Part shown: piece by piece, positions 18,791-26,836 of the stretch
Position numbering within the stretch: the stretch's first letter is position 1
Layout: each line of letters opens with the position of its first letter
Assembly: GCF_032190635.1 (NCBI RefSeq)
Contig: NZ_JAVLAS010000001.1
Span: forward strand, 310,001-374,000
Direction: 5' to 3'
DNA length: 64,000 nucleotides
Source of the DNA: Levilactobacillus zymae
GTDB lineage: Bacteria > Bacillota > Bacilli > Lactobacillales > Lactobacillaceae
Program-made: the position numbers and the translations under genes
Notes under the pieces: model-generated
Database searches by the model: none
Seen by the model: the letters and a program-made list of their open reading frames with translations, nothing else
Told to the model about the DNA's origin: nothing

Positions 18791-19123
18791 TTGTCGGTCC
18801 TTGAAGTTGCTGGGCCGTTTAAAACTTGGTACCGCGAACACACCGGCCTGGTTTGGCAGACCAACTACGTGGATACGGTCGAAGCTGTCGAAAACTCGGA
18901 CTTCGACTACGTTGTTTTACGGACGACTTGGTTGTACAACGATGCGTCTAAGACGGCCGTCGACGTCACCAAGAAGGGTGAACCCTTCCAAGACGCCCAG
19001 ATTACTCGGGAAGCGGTGGCTAAATTTGCCAGCGACCTGTTAACGGGTAAGGAAGACTACCATCGCGAAAGCCTGGGAATCGGAGAACCGAACACGGCCT
19101 GGACGAAGCCAAGCTTCTACTAA
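18791..19123 (+). pseudogene. C-terminal remnant of an NAD(P)-binding (NmrA/SDR-like) oxidoreductase
   Basis: The ~110 residues match the C-terminal half of the intact protein at 20863: YVVLRTTWLYND here against YTEIRPAWLTDK there, GEPFQDAQITREAVAKFASD against DEPFKGTEVSRQSVADFAFR, and SLGIGEPNTAWTKPSFY against SIGLNKPNTTADKPAWL. The Rossmann-fold N-terminus with the GxxGxxG motif is missing, and a TAA stop directly precedes the readable part. It is a dead fragment, probably from deletion between tetR and this gene. Confidence 0.8.
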
Positions 19124-19141
19124 GTTAAACAGAAATTACCA

Positions 19142-19179
19142 TAAAGGCCCCATCAAGTATCCGCTTGATGGGGCCTTTA
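19142..19179. terminator. Terminator
   Basis: TAAAGGCCCCATCAAG and CTTGATGGGGCCTTTA form a 16-bp perfect stem with a six-base loop, 18 nt after the remnant gene. Confidence 0.88.
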
Positions 19180-19194
19180 GGCGTAGTTGCGAAA

Positions 19195-19210
19195 TGTTTC
19201 ATGTGGAACA
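19195..19210. promoter_or_regulatory. parS-like ParB/Spo0J binding site 1
   Basis: TGTTTCATGTGGAACA; its complement TGTTCCACATGAAACA differs from the Bacillus parS consensus TGTTNCACGTGAAACA at one position. It lies just after a terminator. Confidence 0.65.
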
Positions 19211-19301
19211 AGTGTCTTTACAGGGACATCGTTAATCTGGAAAACGCGTTTAATATCCCGCGGTTGGTCCCGATTGAGTATCAACGATGTCTTGGTGATA
19301 G

Positions 19302-19354
19302 AAAACCGGGCCATCGGGGCTCCCTTTAAATGGGAACCCTGATGGCCCGGTTTT
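19302..19354. terminator. Terminator of the MerR gene (minus)
   Basis: AAAACCGGGCCATC and GATGGCCCGGTTTT with an inner GGGxxTCCC stem form a long hairpin downstream of the minus-strand merR-type gene. Confidence 0.85.
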
Positions 19355-19366
19355 TAGCTGTGTTGG

Positions 19367-19741
19367 TTAATGGACCGCCGTAGTTTCACTGGCCGATTGT
19401 AAGGCCTCGATGTCGGCGATTTTTTCTTGTAAGTGGTCGATGGAGTCCGCCAGTTGCGCTTGGCGAATCCGGGAGGCCCGTAGTTGGTCCTGCAAGATGG
19501 TCAGGCGTTCTGGAATCGTGTCATCGCCCTGCTGGTAGATGTCGATGAAGTGGCGAATCTGTTGGAGGGTCATCCCGCAACGTTTGACACAGATAATGAA
19601 ATCCAGCCGCTCCAGGTCGGCCGGTTGGTAGTCCCGAATCCCGTGGCTGCGGCGAATCGGGCCCAAGAGTCCCTGCTGCTCGTAATAGCGCAGGGTGGGG
19701 GTGGTTAACTGATATTGACGTGCGACGGCTTCGATTTTCAT
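19367..19741 (-). CDS. MerR-family transcriptional regulator
   Basis: The 124-residue regulator has the MerR winged helix (IEAVARQYQLTTPTLRYYEQ, then QGLLGPIRRSHGIRDY) and a long coiled coil (~80-115). It lacks the Cys residues of metal sensors, and its short C-terminus and cognate enzymes suggest an AdhR/NmlR-like sensor of aldehydes or other electrophiles (inference). It is divergent to the aldo-keto reductase operon at 19816 and sits beside a promoter with the 19-bp spacer MerR proteins act on. Confidence 0.9.
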   Translation of the reverse strand: MKIEAVARQYQLTTPTLRYYEQQGLLGPIRRSHGIRDYQPADLERLDFIICVKRCGMTLQQIRHFIDIYQQGDDTIPERLTILQDQLRASRIRQAQLADSIDHLQEKIADIEALQSASETTAVH

Positions 19742-19753
19742 AAGGGTTCCTCC

Positions 19754-19784
19754 TTGACTTCAAGTATACTTTAAGTGCTAAAGT
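19754..19784 (+). promoter_or_regulatory. MerR-controlled promoter of the aldo-keto reductase operon
   Basis: TTGACT (19754-19759), a 19-bp spacer, and TAAAGT (19779-19784). The spacer is an imperfect dyad (ACTTCAAGTATACTTTAAGT, 18 of 20 symmetric). Overlong spacing with an operator between -35 and -10 is the hallmark of MerR-activated promoters. Confidence 0.85.
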
Positions 19785-19815
19785 TTGCAACAGTTAAAGA
19801 AAGGGATGGCGACTG

Positions 19816-20823
19816 ATGAAATTTGCCAAGTTAGGTCAGACGGATATTCGGGTGTCTCAGGTCTGTGTCGGGGCGATGAGCTTCGGCCAACCGGGGAGCA
19901 TGCACGATTGGACGCTGGATTATCCCCAGAGTAAGCGGGTGATCCAACACGCGTTAGATTTGGGAATTAACTTTTTCGATACGGCCAACGTTTACTCGGC
20001 GGGGAGTAGCGAGGAATACCTGGGTCGGGCGTTGAAGGAGAACCACGTGGCTCGCGACCAGGTGGTCCTAGCGTCGAAGGTCTACTTCAATCCCGGTCGG
20101 CTGTCGCGTGCGGCCATTAACCGCGAGATTGACGGCACCTTGCAGCGCTTGGGAACCGACTACCTGGACCTCTACATCATTCACCGGTTCGACTACGAGA
20201 CGCCAATCGAAGAAACCATGGGGGCGCTCAACGACCTGGTCGTGGCCGGTAAAGTCCGGGCCATCGGGACTTCGGCGATGTACGGCTATCAGTTTGCCAA
20301 CCTGCAGCAGGTCGCTAAGGACCACGGCTGGGCGTCATTTCAGACCATGGAAGACCACTACAATTTGCTGTATCGCGAGGACGAACACGAACTGATCCCG
20401 ATTTGTCGCCAGCAGGGCGTGTCGTTGATGCCGTACAGTCCCTTAGCGGCGGGGCACCTGAGCCATCCAGACTGGCAGACCGATACCCTGCGCAGTCAAA
20501 CGGACCGCGTGGCTATGGGCAAGTACGACCGGATGGAAAGTGCCGACCTACGCATCGTTCAGCAAGTCCACCAGTTGGCAGCCGGAAAGGGCGTGGCGAT
20601 GGCGCAAATCGCGTTAGCCTGGCAGTGGGCGCGGGGTGTGACCGCCCCCATCGTGGGCTCGACCAAGGCCAGTCACCTAGATGACGCCGCGGCGGCGCTA
20701 GACGTGCACCTGACTGATGCGGAATTGGCCAGCCTCGAGGCACCCTACGTGCCACACCCGATTGTCGGGGCCATCGACCACAACCCGGCCGCCGGCACGG
20801 TATTAATTGACGAAAAAAAGTAA
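19816..20823 (+). CDS. Aldo/keto reductase
   Basis: The 335-residue NADPH-dependent oxidoreductase reduces aldehydes or ketones. It has the AKR barrel start (FAKLGQTDIRVSQVCVGAMS), catalytic Asp in NFFDTANVYSAGSSEEYLG, Lys in VVLASKVYFN, and the C-terminal cofactor region ITAPIVGSTKASHLDDA-like sequence (APIVGSTKASHL). It is the first gene of a four-gene operon (19816-23421) driven by the MerR promoter. Spacing to the next gene is 39 nt with its own RBS. Confidence 0.92.
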   Translation: MKFAKLGQTDIRVSQVCVGAMSFGQPGSMHDWTLDYPQSKRVIQHALDLGINFFDTANVYSAGSSEEYLGRALKENHVARDQVVLASKVYFNPGRLSRAAINREIDGTLQRLGTDYLDLYIIHRFDYETPIEETMGALNDLVVAGKVRAIGTSAMYGYQFANLQQVAKDHGWASFQTMEDHYNLLYREDEHELIPICRQQGVSLMPYSPLAAGHLSHPDWQTDTLRSQTDRVAMGKYDRMESADLRIVQQVHQLAAGKGVAMAQIALAWQWARGVTAPIVGSTKASHLDDAAAALDVHLTDAELASLEAPYVPHPIVGAIDHNPAAGTVLIDEKK

Positions 20824-20862
20824 CCACGTTGCGGATTTAACAGCAGAATAGGAGAAACGTAT

Positions 20863-21504
20863 ATGCAAACTATTATGATTATTGGCGCTCACGGGGCCAC
20901 CGCCCGGATTTTAACGGAGCGCCTGTTACACGAAACTGACGACCGGTTGATTTTATTCTTACGCCAGGCGGACCGCTTGGCCGCATACCGAGAAGACTCG
21001 CGCGTGACGCTGGTGGATGGTGACGTCCTAGACACCCCGGCCTTGGCGACCGCGATGGCGCCGGCCGATTTGATTTACTCGAGCGCCGGGGGGACCAACC
21101 TGGCCGACCAGACCCGCAGCATTCTCGCGGCGATGGCTCAGACCGGGAAGGACCGGCTGATCTTCATCAGCGCGCTGGGGGCCCATCACGAGGTTCCCGG
21201 TAAGTTCGGCGCGTGGAACGAACAGGCCATTGCCGCCTTTCTACCGGGCTTCCGGGCAGCGGCTAAACTGCTCAGTGAGTCACCGGTGCAGTACACCGAG
21301 ATTCGCCCGGCCTGGTTGACCGATAAGGATGAAGTGACCTACGAACAAACGACCCAAGACGAACCCTTCAAGGGGACCGAGGTCTCCCGTCAAAGCGTGG
21401 CGGACTTTGCTTTTCGGGTGTGCCAAGCCCCGACGACCTACCGGCGGGCAAGCATTGGTTTGAACAAGCCCAACACGACGGCGGATAAACCAGCCTGGTT
21501 GTAG
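20863..21504 (+). CDS. NAD(P)H-binding oxidoreductase (NmrA/SDR-like)
   Basis: The 213-residue atypical SDR has an N-terminal Rossmann motif (IMIIGAHGATARILTERLLH; GxxGATA) and a central LIFISALGAHHEVPGK segment. It lacks a clear Tyr-xxx-Lys pair, as in NmrA-like redox sensors and flavin/quinone reductases. It is second in the MerR-controlled operon. A dead paralogue fragment lies at 18791, suggesting a local duplication. RBS is AATAGGAGAAACG. Confidence 0.85.
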   Translation: MQTIMIIGAHGATARILTERLLHETDDRLILFLRQADRLAAYREDSRVTLVDGDVLDTPALATAMAPADLIYSSAGGTNLADQTRSILAAMAQTGKDRLIFISALGAHHEVPGKFGAWNEQAIAAFLPGFRAAAKLLSESPVQYTEIRPAWLTDKDEVTYEQTTQDEPFKGTEVSRQSVADFAFRVCQAPTTYRRASIGLNKPNTTADKPAWL

Positions 21505-21531
21505 GCCGGCGGTGCCAGAAAGGAAGCTAAA

Positions 21532-22464
21532 ATGACTTTAGCTAAAACGCCAATCGACGTATTCGCCCACGTCTTGGCCCCCGAGTTTTACCAGAAAATG
21601 TTACAGTTGGCGCCCACCATCCCCCAGCAAATGCCGTACCTCCAGAATCGCGCGTTGACGGATTTCACGTACCGGCAGGCGCAGCAAACCGTTGCCACGC
21701 GGCAGATCATCAGCATGGTCAACGTCAATCCCGAAGATGACGTGGACCCCAAGCAGGCGTTTGACCTGTGCTGGGCGGCCAACCAGGAACTGGCCGACTT
21801 GGTACGGACCCACCCCGACCAATTCGTGGGGGCGGTGGCCATGGTGCCAATGAATAATTTGGCTGGGGCGCAACGCATCCTGACCGAACAGGTGGCCACG
21901 GTTCCCGAATTGTTGGGCGTGCAGGTCTTTACCCGGGCGCTGGGCCAATCCATCGCCGCGCCCGCTTACCAACCATTATTTACGGTGGCCGCCCAACTGG
22001 GATTGCCCATCTGGCTACATCCCATCTTTGACGACCGGAAGCCGGACAACAACGTGACGTTTAGCTGGGAATACGAGCTCACCCAAGCCATGTTGCAGCT
22101 GGTGACAGGCGGCCTCTTTCAGCGCCATCCCGACCTAAAACTCATCGTCCACCACGCCGGGGCCATGGCCCCGTTCTTTGCGGGCCGCATCGCCGCAACC
22201 TTGCCGCCGCAGCAGGCCGCCGATTTCCACCGTTTCTACGTGGACACGGCAATTCTGGGCAATCCGGCGGCCCTGGCTTTGACCGTGGACTACTTTGGCG
22301 TCGACCACGTCATGTTCGGGACCGACGCACCGTTTGGGACCCTTCCCGTGGGGGCCAGTGCCGCCATCTTAGCGGCCATCGACCAAATGGCTTTGACGCC
22401 CGACCAAAAACAACAAATTTTGACTCAAAACGCAGACTCCCTAATAAAGAAAGGACATTTCTAA
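21532..22464 (+). CDS. Amidohydrolase-2 family metal-dependent hydrolase/decarboxylase
   Basis: The 310-residue TIM-barrel protein resembles the aminocarboxymuconate-semialdehyde decarboxylase group. Signatures include LPIWLHPIFDD (metal His), LKLIVHHAGAMAPFFAGR and DHVMFGTDAPFG (catalytic Asp). The N-terminal HxH metal motif appears as DVFAHV, i.e. the first His is Phe, so metal binding may be altered or the reaction may be decarboxylase-like. Third gene of the operon; it ends 3 nt before the next ATG. Substrate unknown. Confidence 0.82.
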   Translation: MTLAKTPIDVFAHVLAPEFYQKMLQLAPTIPQQMPYLQNRALTDFTYRQAQQTVATRQIISMVNVNPEDDVDPKQAFDLCWAANQELADLVRTHPDQFVGAVAMVPMNNLAGAQRILTEQVATVPELLGVQVFTRALGQSIAAPAYQPLFTVAAQLGLPIWLHPIFDDRKPDNNVTFSWEYELTQAMLQLVTGGLFQRHPDLKLIVHHAGAMAPFFAGRIAATLPPQQAADFHRFYVDTAILGNPAALALTVDYFGVDHVMFGTDAPFGTLPVGASAAILAAIDQMALTPDQKQQILTQNADSLIKKGHF

Positions 22465-22467
22465 AAA

Positions 22468-23421
22468 ATGACTAATCATGCATCAGCATTACCCAGTATC
22501 GCCTTAGGCACCTGGTCGTGGGGCGCCGGCATGGCCGGTGGCGACCAAGTTTTCGGGAACCATTTGACCACCGCTGATCTCCAGCCGGTCGTGGCGCAAG
22601 CCCTAGCGGACGGATTTAACCTCTTCGATACGGCTTACGCCTACGGAGTCGGGGATTCCGAACGCATTTTAGGTGACCTCCTGAAGCCGTATCACCGCCA
22701 AGACTATTTATTGTCGACGAAGTTCACGCCCCAGATGGCCCAAGGAGACAACGCCATGGCCGATATGTTGGCCGGGAGTTTGGACCGGTTGAACACCGAC
22801 TACGTGGACATCTACTGGATTCACAATTCCGCCGACGTCGAACGCTGGACGCCGCAGTTGATCCCGCTGGTCAAGAGCGGCCAGGTCAAGCGGGTCGGGG
22901 TCTCCAACCACAACCTCGCACAGATCAAACGGGTGGTGGAAATCTTAGGCGCCGAGGGTATCCAGCTTTCCGCCGTACAGAACCACTACAGCTTATTGGA
23001 GCGTTCCTCGGAAACCACGGGCGTGCTGGACTACTGCCGTGAAAACGACATCGACTTCTTCTCCTACATGGTCTTGGAACAGGGCGCATTGACGGGGCGG
23101 TACAACGCTCAGCACCCGTTACCCGCTGGGAGTCAACGGGCGGCCACCTATAACCAAGTCTTACCCCAACTGGAAAAGTTGACGGCGGCCATGGCGGCCA
23201 TCGGAGCCCAACGCGACGCTTCCGTGGCGGTCGTCGCCACGGCCTACGCAATGGCGAAGGGCACCGTGCCCATCGTCGGAATCACCAAGGAAAAGTATCT
23301 GGCCGACAACCTGCAGGCGGCCCAACTGAAGTTAACGCCCGCTGAAATTCAGCGATTAGAACAACTGGCTGCCGAAACGGGCATCGACACGCACGCCGCG
23401 TGGGAAGCCGAAATGAACTAA
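22468..23421 (+). CDS. Aldo/keto reductase
   Basis: The 317-residue AKR has GTWSWGAGMAGGDQVFGN near the N-terminus, the catalytic Asp/Tyr in NLFDTAYAYGVGDSERILG, Lys in LLSTKFTPQM and the cofactor loop TVPIVGITKEKYLADNLQ. It is distinct from the operon's first AKR (different subfamily). It is the last gene of the MerR-controlled operon; translational coupling with the amidohydrolase is likely. Together the four genes look like an aldehyde/ketone or electrophile detoxification set. Confidence 0.92.
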   Translation: MTNHASALPSIALGTWSWGAGMAGGDQVFGNHLTTADLQPVVAQALADGFNLFDTAYAYGVGDSERILGDLLKPYHRQDYLLSTKFTPQMAQGDNAMADMLAGSLDRLNTDYVDIYWIHNSADVERWTPQLIPLVKSGQVKRVGVSNHNLAQIKRVVEILGAEGIQLSAVQNHYSLLERSSETTGVLDYCRENDIDFFSYMVLEQGALTGRYNAQHPLPAGSQRAATYNQVLPQLEKLTAAMAAIGAQRDASVAVVATAYAMAKGTVPIVGITKEKYLADNLQAAQLKLTPAEIQRLEQLAAETGIDTHAAWEAEMN

Positions 23422-23428
23422 AGTGACT

Positions 23429-23467
23429 AAAAATCATCGTTGGCCTGGCGCAGGTCGCGGTGATTTT
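23429..23467 (+). terminator. Operon terminator
   Basis: AAAAATCATCG and CGGTGATTTTT form a stem just after the second AKR stop, followed by a T run. Confidence 0.75.
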
Positions 23468-23530
23468 TGACTATGCCGAAGATGAATTGGGCGTCAGTCA
23501 CGGACTAGCGCACATAGGAGGATTCAGCAC

Positions 23531-23760
23531 ATGACAAAAGGCGAACACGAAAAATTACTGGCCGGTGAAAATTACGATTACCGGGACCCGGAGATTCAGG
23601 CGTTGCTGAGCAGGTGCCGCCAACTGGTGGCCCAATTGAACACTACTTCGGAACCGGCAGAACGCACGGCCATCATCCACGACCTCTTTGGGCAGGTTGG
23701 CGACCCAGGTTTACCGGATGTTGGATGCCAGTTACCGCTTGACGGCGTAAGCCGGGGACC
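23531..23760 (+). pseudogene. Truncated maltose/galactoside O-acetyltransferase
   Basis: The start has a good RBS (TAGGAGG) and encodes HEKLLAGENYDYRDPEIQAL followed by an Arg-rich helix ending AIIHDLFGQVG, the N-terminal Mac domain of maltose/galactoside acetyltransferases. The whole left-handed beta-helix (hexapeptide repeats) that should follow is missing; after ~57 codons the frame continues into unrelated sequence. An internal deletion is the likely cause. A full-length relative occurs at 38203. Confidence 0.75.
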
Positions 23761-23796
23761 AGGCTACTCGGGTTTAAAGGCTGTGTCACAGAGATT

Positions 23797-23825
23797 AAAA
23801 AAAGTCCGAGTAATCGGACTTTTTG
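23797..23825. terminator. Terminator
   Basis: AAAAAAGTCCGA-GTAA-TCGGACTTTTT: an 11-bp stem with a GTAA tetraloop and T run, between the acetyltransferase remnant and the convergent GNAT gene. Confidence 0.9.
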
Positions 23826-23852
23826 TGTGCAATGATCGGGTTTTAGATTTCG

Positions 23853-24413
23853 TTAAAGGTTGGTGGGGTGTAGCGTGGGCTTGAACAACGGGTAGAGAAT
23901 CGGTCCCGCGAAGCGCCGGTAAATCGCGTGATATTCCGTCAGGCTAACGTGACCGTTAGCCACTAGCACTTCGTAGGGAATGTCGCTGTCGACAATCGTT
24001 AGACCACTGGGAACGTAGTGGTTTTTCAGGAAAAACTTGCGGCGCTGCTCACGTTGGTGACTATTCGGTGCGTAGAGGTCTAAGGTCTCGATGTTTAACG
24101 TAAAGCGGTTGTGCGGATAACGGGCCTGTAGCGCCGTGAGTATCTGCCGACCATAACCATGGGACTGACTGGCGGGGGTCACGGCCAAAAAGAGAACCAA
24201 CGTCACGTCGGCGTAGGTAATCAGGTAGGCCAGACCGACTAATTGCGAGTCGGCGGAAAAGGTCAGAAAATCGATTCCCGGTCGCCGTGCGCGCCACTGT
24301 AAAAACCAGAAAGGAAATTGTTGGACCGGTGGAAATTGGCTTTTTAAGAGGGTTTTGACGGCGGCAAGTTCGGATGAGTGACGGGTTAAAACGTGACTGG
24401 TTAAGGTGGTCAT
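23853..24413 (-). CDS. GNAT-family N-acetyltransferase
   Basis: The 186-residue protein has the GNAT fold: QLVGLAYLITYADVTLVLFL leads into the acetyl-CoA motif A (LAVTPASQSHGYGRQILTAL; compare V-x-P-x-x-x-x-x-G-x-G) at ~90-112. A basic segment (SHQREQRRKFFLKNHY) follows. The substrate is unknown. It is monocistronic on the minus strand and ends near the terminator at 23797. Confidence 0.85.
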   Translation of the reverse strand: MTTLTSHVLTRHSSELAAVKTLLKSQFPPVQQFPFWFLQWRARRPGIDFLTFSADSQLVGLAYLITYADVTLVLFLAVTPASQSHGYGRQILTALQARYPHNRFTLNIETLDLYAPNSHQREQRRKFFLKNHYVPSGLTIVDSDIPYEVLVANGHVSLTEYHAIYRRFAGPILYPLFKPTLHPTNL

Positions 24414-24574
24414 CGACGAGGCTCCTTCGTTAGAATTTTCCTTAATTATAGCAGGCGTCAGGATGGAGGAAACCCTTAAATAAGAAATTTAAGTAGTTAA
24501 TTAATGATTGGGTGATGTTAATTGGAATTAATGACCGCTTAACTGGTTCGAGCGACGACTGCGAGGATGGTGCC

Positions 24575-24613
24575 AAAAAAGCCGTGTTCCCGGTGGGTGG
24601 GAACACGACTTTT
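24575..24613. terminator. gldA: Terminator of gldA (minus)
   Basis: AAAAAAGCCGTGTTCCC and GGGAACACGACTTTT form a hairpin just downstream of the minus-strand glycerol dehydrogenase gene. Confidence 0.8.
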
Positions 24614-24629
24614 GGAGGGACAAGCAAAT

Positions 24630-25727
24630 TTAACGGGCTAAGTAGTCGGCGGTGTAAGCGTCAACGGCCCGGAAGGCTTGAGCCACGTCTGCCGGGGTGA
24701 CCGGGAAGGGAAGCCGGTCCATGGTATCATTTGCGGCACACGCGGCCTTAGCGGCACTCAGCAGATCGTCGTCGGTGGCGTCCGCTAAGTGTAGGGCTTT
24801 AAGCGTGGTGGGGAGACCTAGGGAGAGTAATAGGGTGAAGTACTTCTCGTAACGCGCTTGGGAGACCCCCTCGAGCATCAACTGGGTGAGGATCCCGTAA
24901 GCGACCTTCTCGCCGTGGCTCAGACCGTGAGTTTGGGGCAGCGTGGTTAGCCCGTCGTGAATGGCGTGAGCCCCGGATAGGCCCCCACTTTCAAACCCCA
25001 GGCCACTCATCAACGTGTTGGCCTCGATGATGCGGTCTAAAGCACGCGTGACCACGTGGTGTTTAACGTCGGCAACGGCGAGGTGGGCGTACTTGAAGAG
25101 CGTGTCTTCACACGTCTGCGCGATGGCGTTGCCCACCAAGGTTTGGTGTTCGTTCAACATGGTCTTGGCGCCCGCCTGAGCAACGGCTTGGGCTTCGACG
25201 TTGGTGGCTAATGCGTCGGCGATTCCCGCGGTCAACAGGCGAACGGGGGCCCCGGCGATCAATTGACTATCAACCAGGACCAGGTTGGGATTGTGGCTGT
25301 AGAACCGGTAGTGGTCGAAGCGACCATCGTCCGTGTAAATGACGGACAGGCGAGAACAGGGCGCATCCGTGGACGCCAACGTCGGCATAATCACGACGGG
25401 GAGGTTAAGGTTGTCGGCGATGGCCTTCGCCGAGTCACTAGTTTTCCCGCCCCCTAGGCCGTAGACCACGGTAACGTGTTGATCCTGGCCAATCTGAGTG
25501 ATCCGGTCGATTTCCGTAGTCGACGATTCCCCACTGAATTTCACCGTGGTGACCCGATAACCGGCGCCTTGCAGGTAGGTTTCCAACCGTTGACCGATAA
25601 TTTGATAAACGTCATTATCCGTTACCCAAAGCGGTTGCTGACCAAATCCTTTGAGATACGGGTCACTCTTCAACAGGACCCCGGAGCCTTGAACGTACGA
25701 CGATGGTGAACCGAATGCTTTGATCAT
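24630..25727 (-). CDS. gldA: Glycerol dehydrogenase (iron/zinc alcohol dehydrogenase family)
   Basis: The 365-residue NAD-dependent enzyme oxidises glycerol to dihydroxyacetone (or reduces related hydroxyketones). Recognisable are VYGLGGGKTSDSAKAIAD (NAD loop), LASTDAPCSRLSVIYTDDG, the metal-binding Asp in TAGIADAL, and metal His residues in ESGGLSGAHAIHDGL and THGLSHGEKVAYG. Length is typical. The gene has its own promoter with a LacI-type operator (25786) and sits next to a LacI-family regulator gene. RBS AGGAGG precedes the ATG by 11 nt. Confidence 0.93.
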   Translation of the reverse strand: MIKAFGSPSSYVQGSGVLLKSDPYLKGFGQQPLWVTDNDVYQIIGQRLETYLQGAGYRVTTVKFSGESSTTEIDRITQIGQDQHVTVVYGLGGGKTSDSAKAIADNLNLPVVIMPTLASTDAPCSRLSVIYTDDGRFDHYRFYSHNPNLVLVDSQLIAGAPVRLLTAGIADALATNVEAQAVAQAGAKTMLNEHQTLVGNAIAQTCEDTLFKYAHLAVADVKHHVVTRALDRIIEANTLMSGLGFESGGLSGAHAIHDGLTTLPQTHGLSHGEKVAYGILTQLMLEGVSQARYEKYFTLLLSLGLPTTLKALHLADATDDDLLSAAKAACAANDTMDRLPFPVTPADVAQAFRAVDAYTADYLAR

Positions 25728-25785
25728 AATCGTGAACCTCCTATGTTTGATGGTAAACGCTTACTTACGAATCAAGCATACGAGC

Positions 25786-25799
25786 GGAAACCGGTTTCC
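25786..25799. promoter_or_regulatory. gldA: LacI-type operator in the gldA promoter
   Basis: Perfect palindrome GGAAACCGGTTTCC. On the minus strand it directly follows TTGACA (25800-25805), a -35-like box for gldA. The same TTGACA-plus-operator arrangement recurs at 26761. Confidence 0.8.
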
Positions 25800-25809
25800 T
25801 GTCAACCGC

Positions 25810-26745
25810 CTAACGCCAATTAATTTTAAACTTGACTTGGCGGGTGGCGGGGTGCTGACTCAATGCCAATTGAACGGCGGCCTGACCCATGGCCGTGGTC
25901 GACTGGTCGATCGACGAGAACTGCATGAGTTGACTGGGGAGTTGGTTGCCCTGACCAATCACGGTGACGGCGCGGTGGGCCTGTTGGCAAACGGTGAGGG
26001 CCCCGGCGGCCGTGGCGTCGCTCTCGGTGACCACGGTGCTGAGCTGCGGATTCGCGTCTAAGAGCTGGCGCATCCCCGCCTGACCCTCTTGAAAGTTATG
26101 GCACCCGTATTGGATGGCAGTTTTGGCGGGCGCACTGCCCCAAACGTCCTGGTACGCTTGAAAGATTTCCTGGGTACTCCGACTGACGGCGGGGTCGCGA
26201 ATCAGGAGCAGTCCGGTGGGCGTGGACGCCGTGGCTTGCAAACGGGTAAATAATTGATGTAAGACGGCGGTGCGGTTGGCCCGCACGACACTGACCGTGG
26301 TTTCGGTGAGATCCTCACAGAAGACCAAAGTGCCGAATCGTTGGTAATTGAGAATTTCGGCGGTGGGCAGGGCGTGAGACGTCACGATGAGGGCGCCCAC
26401 CAATTGATGAGTCAACTCACTGAGGTAGCGCCGTTCTTGGAGGGGGTGGTATGCGGTAGGCATGATCACGATTTCTTTACCCTGCGCGGCCGCGGCCACA
26501 CTGATGGCGGTAATGAGGGCCTGAAAGTAGGGATGGTCCAAGAAGGGGACCAAGACCCCGATGCGGTTGCTGGTCTGCTTGCTAAGTTGGCTAGCTAAGC
26601 CGTTGTAGTGGTAATCAAGAGCCAGCATGGCCTGGGCGATGCGTTCGCTTAACTCCGCGCTGACGTACCCGTTGCGGGTCAGGTATTTGGAAACCGTGGA
26701 CGGCGCACACCCTACGGCCTTGGCGATATCGTAAATGGTCGTCAT
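25810..26745 (-). CDS. LacI-family transcriptional regulator
   Basis: The 311-residue regulator starts with the LacI helix-turn-helix (TTIYDIAKAVGCAPSTVSKY, hinge LDYHYNGLASQLSKQ) and continues into a periplasmic-binding-protein-like effector domain (RIGVLVPFLDHPYFQALITA). It lies directly upstream of gldA on the same strand but is separated from it by a promoter with an operator. A second operator lies upstream of its own start, beside the divergent HAD gene, so autoregulation is likely. Effector unknown; a polyol or glycerol-related sugar is plausible (inference). Confidence 0.92.
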   Translation of the reverse strand: MTTIYDIAKAVGCAPSTVSKYLTRNGYVSAELSERIAQAMLALDYHYNGLASQLSKQTSNRIGVLVPFLDHPYFQALITAISVAAAAQGKEIVIMPTAYHPLQERRYLSELTHQLVGALIVTSHALPTAEILNYQRFGTLVFCEDLTETTVSVVRANRTAVLHQLFTRLQATASTPTGLLLIRDPAVSRSTQEIFQAYQDVWGSAPAKTAIQYGCHNFQEGQAGMRQLLDANPQLSTVVTESDATAAGALTVCQQAHRAVTVIGQGNQLPSQLMQFSSIDQSTTAMGQAAVQLALSQHPATRQVKFKINWR

Positions 26746-26760
26746 TTTTTCACTCTTTTC

Positions 26761-26791
26761 TTGACAGGAAACTGGTTTCTTAACCTAAGGT
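26761..26791 (+). promoter_or_regulatory. Promoter with LacI-type operator upstream of the HAD gene and lacI
   Basis: TTGACA (26761-26766) is followed directly by GGAAACTGGTTTCT (26767-26780), 12/14 identical to the gldA operator. A possible -10 (TAAGGT) lies at 26786. The site also lies in the lacI upstream region, so one operator could serve both divergent genes. Confidence 0.7.
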
Positions 26792-26836
26792 AACCTTAGT
26801 TGTTGCCAGACACAAGTCATAATGAGGAGGAAGACC

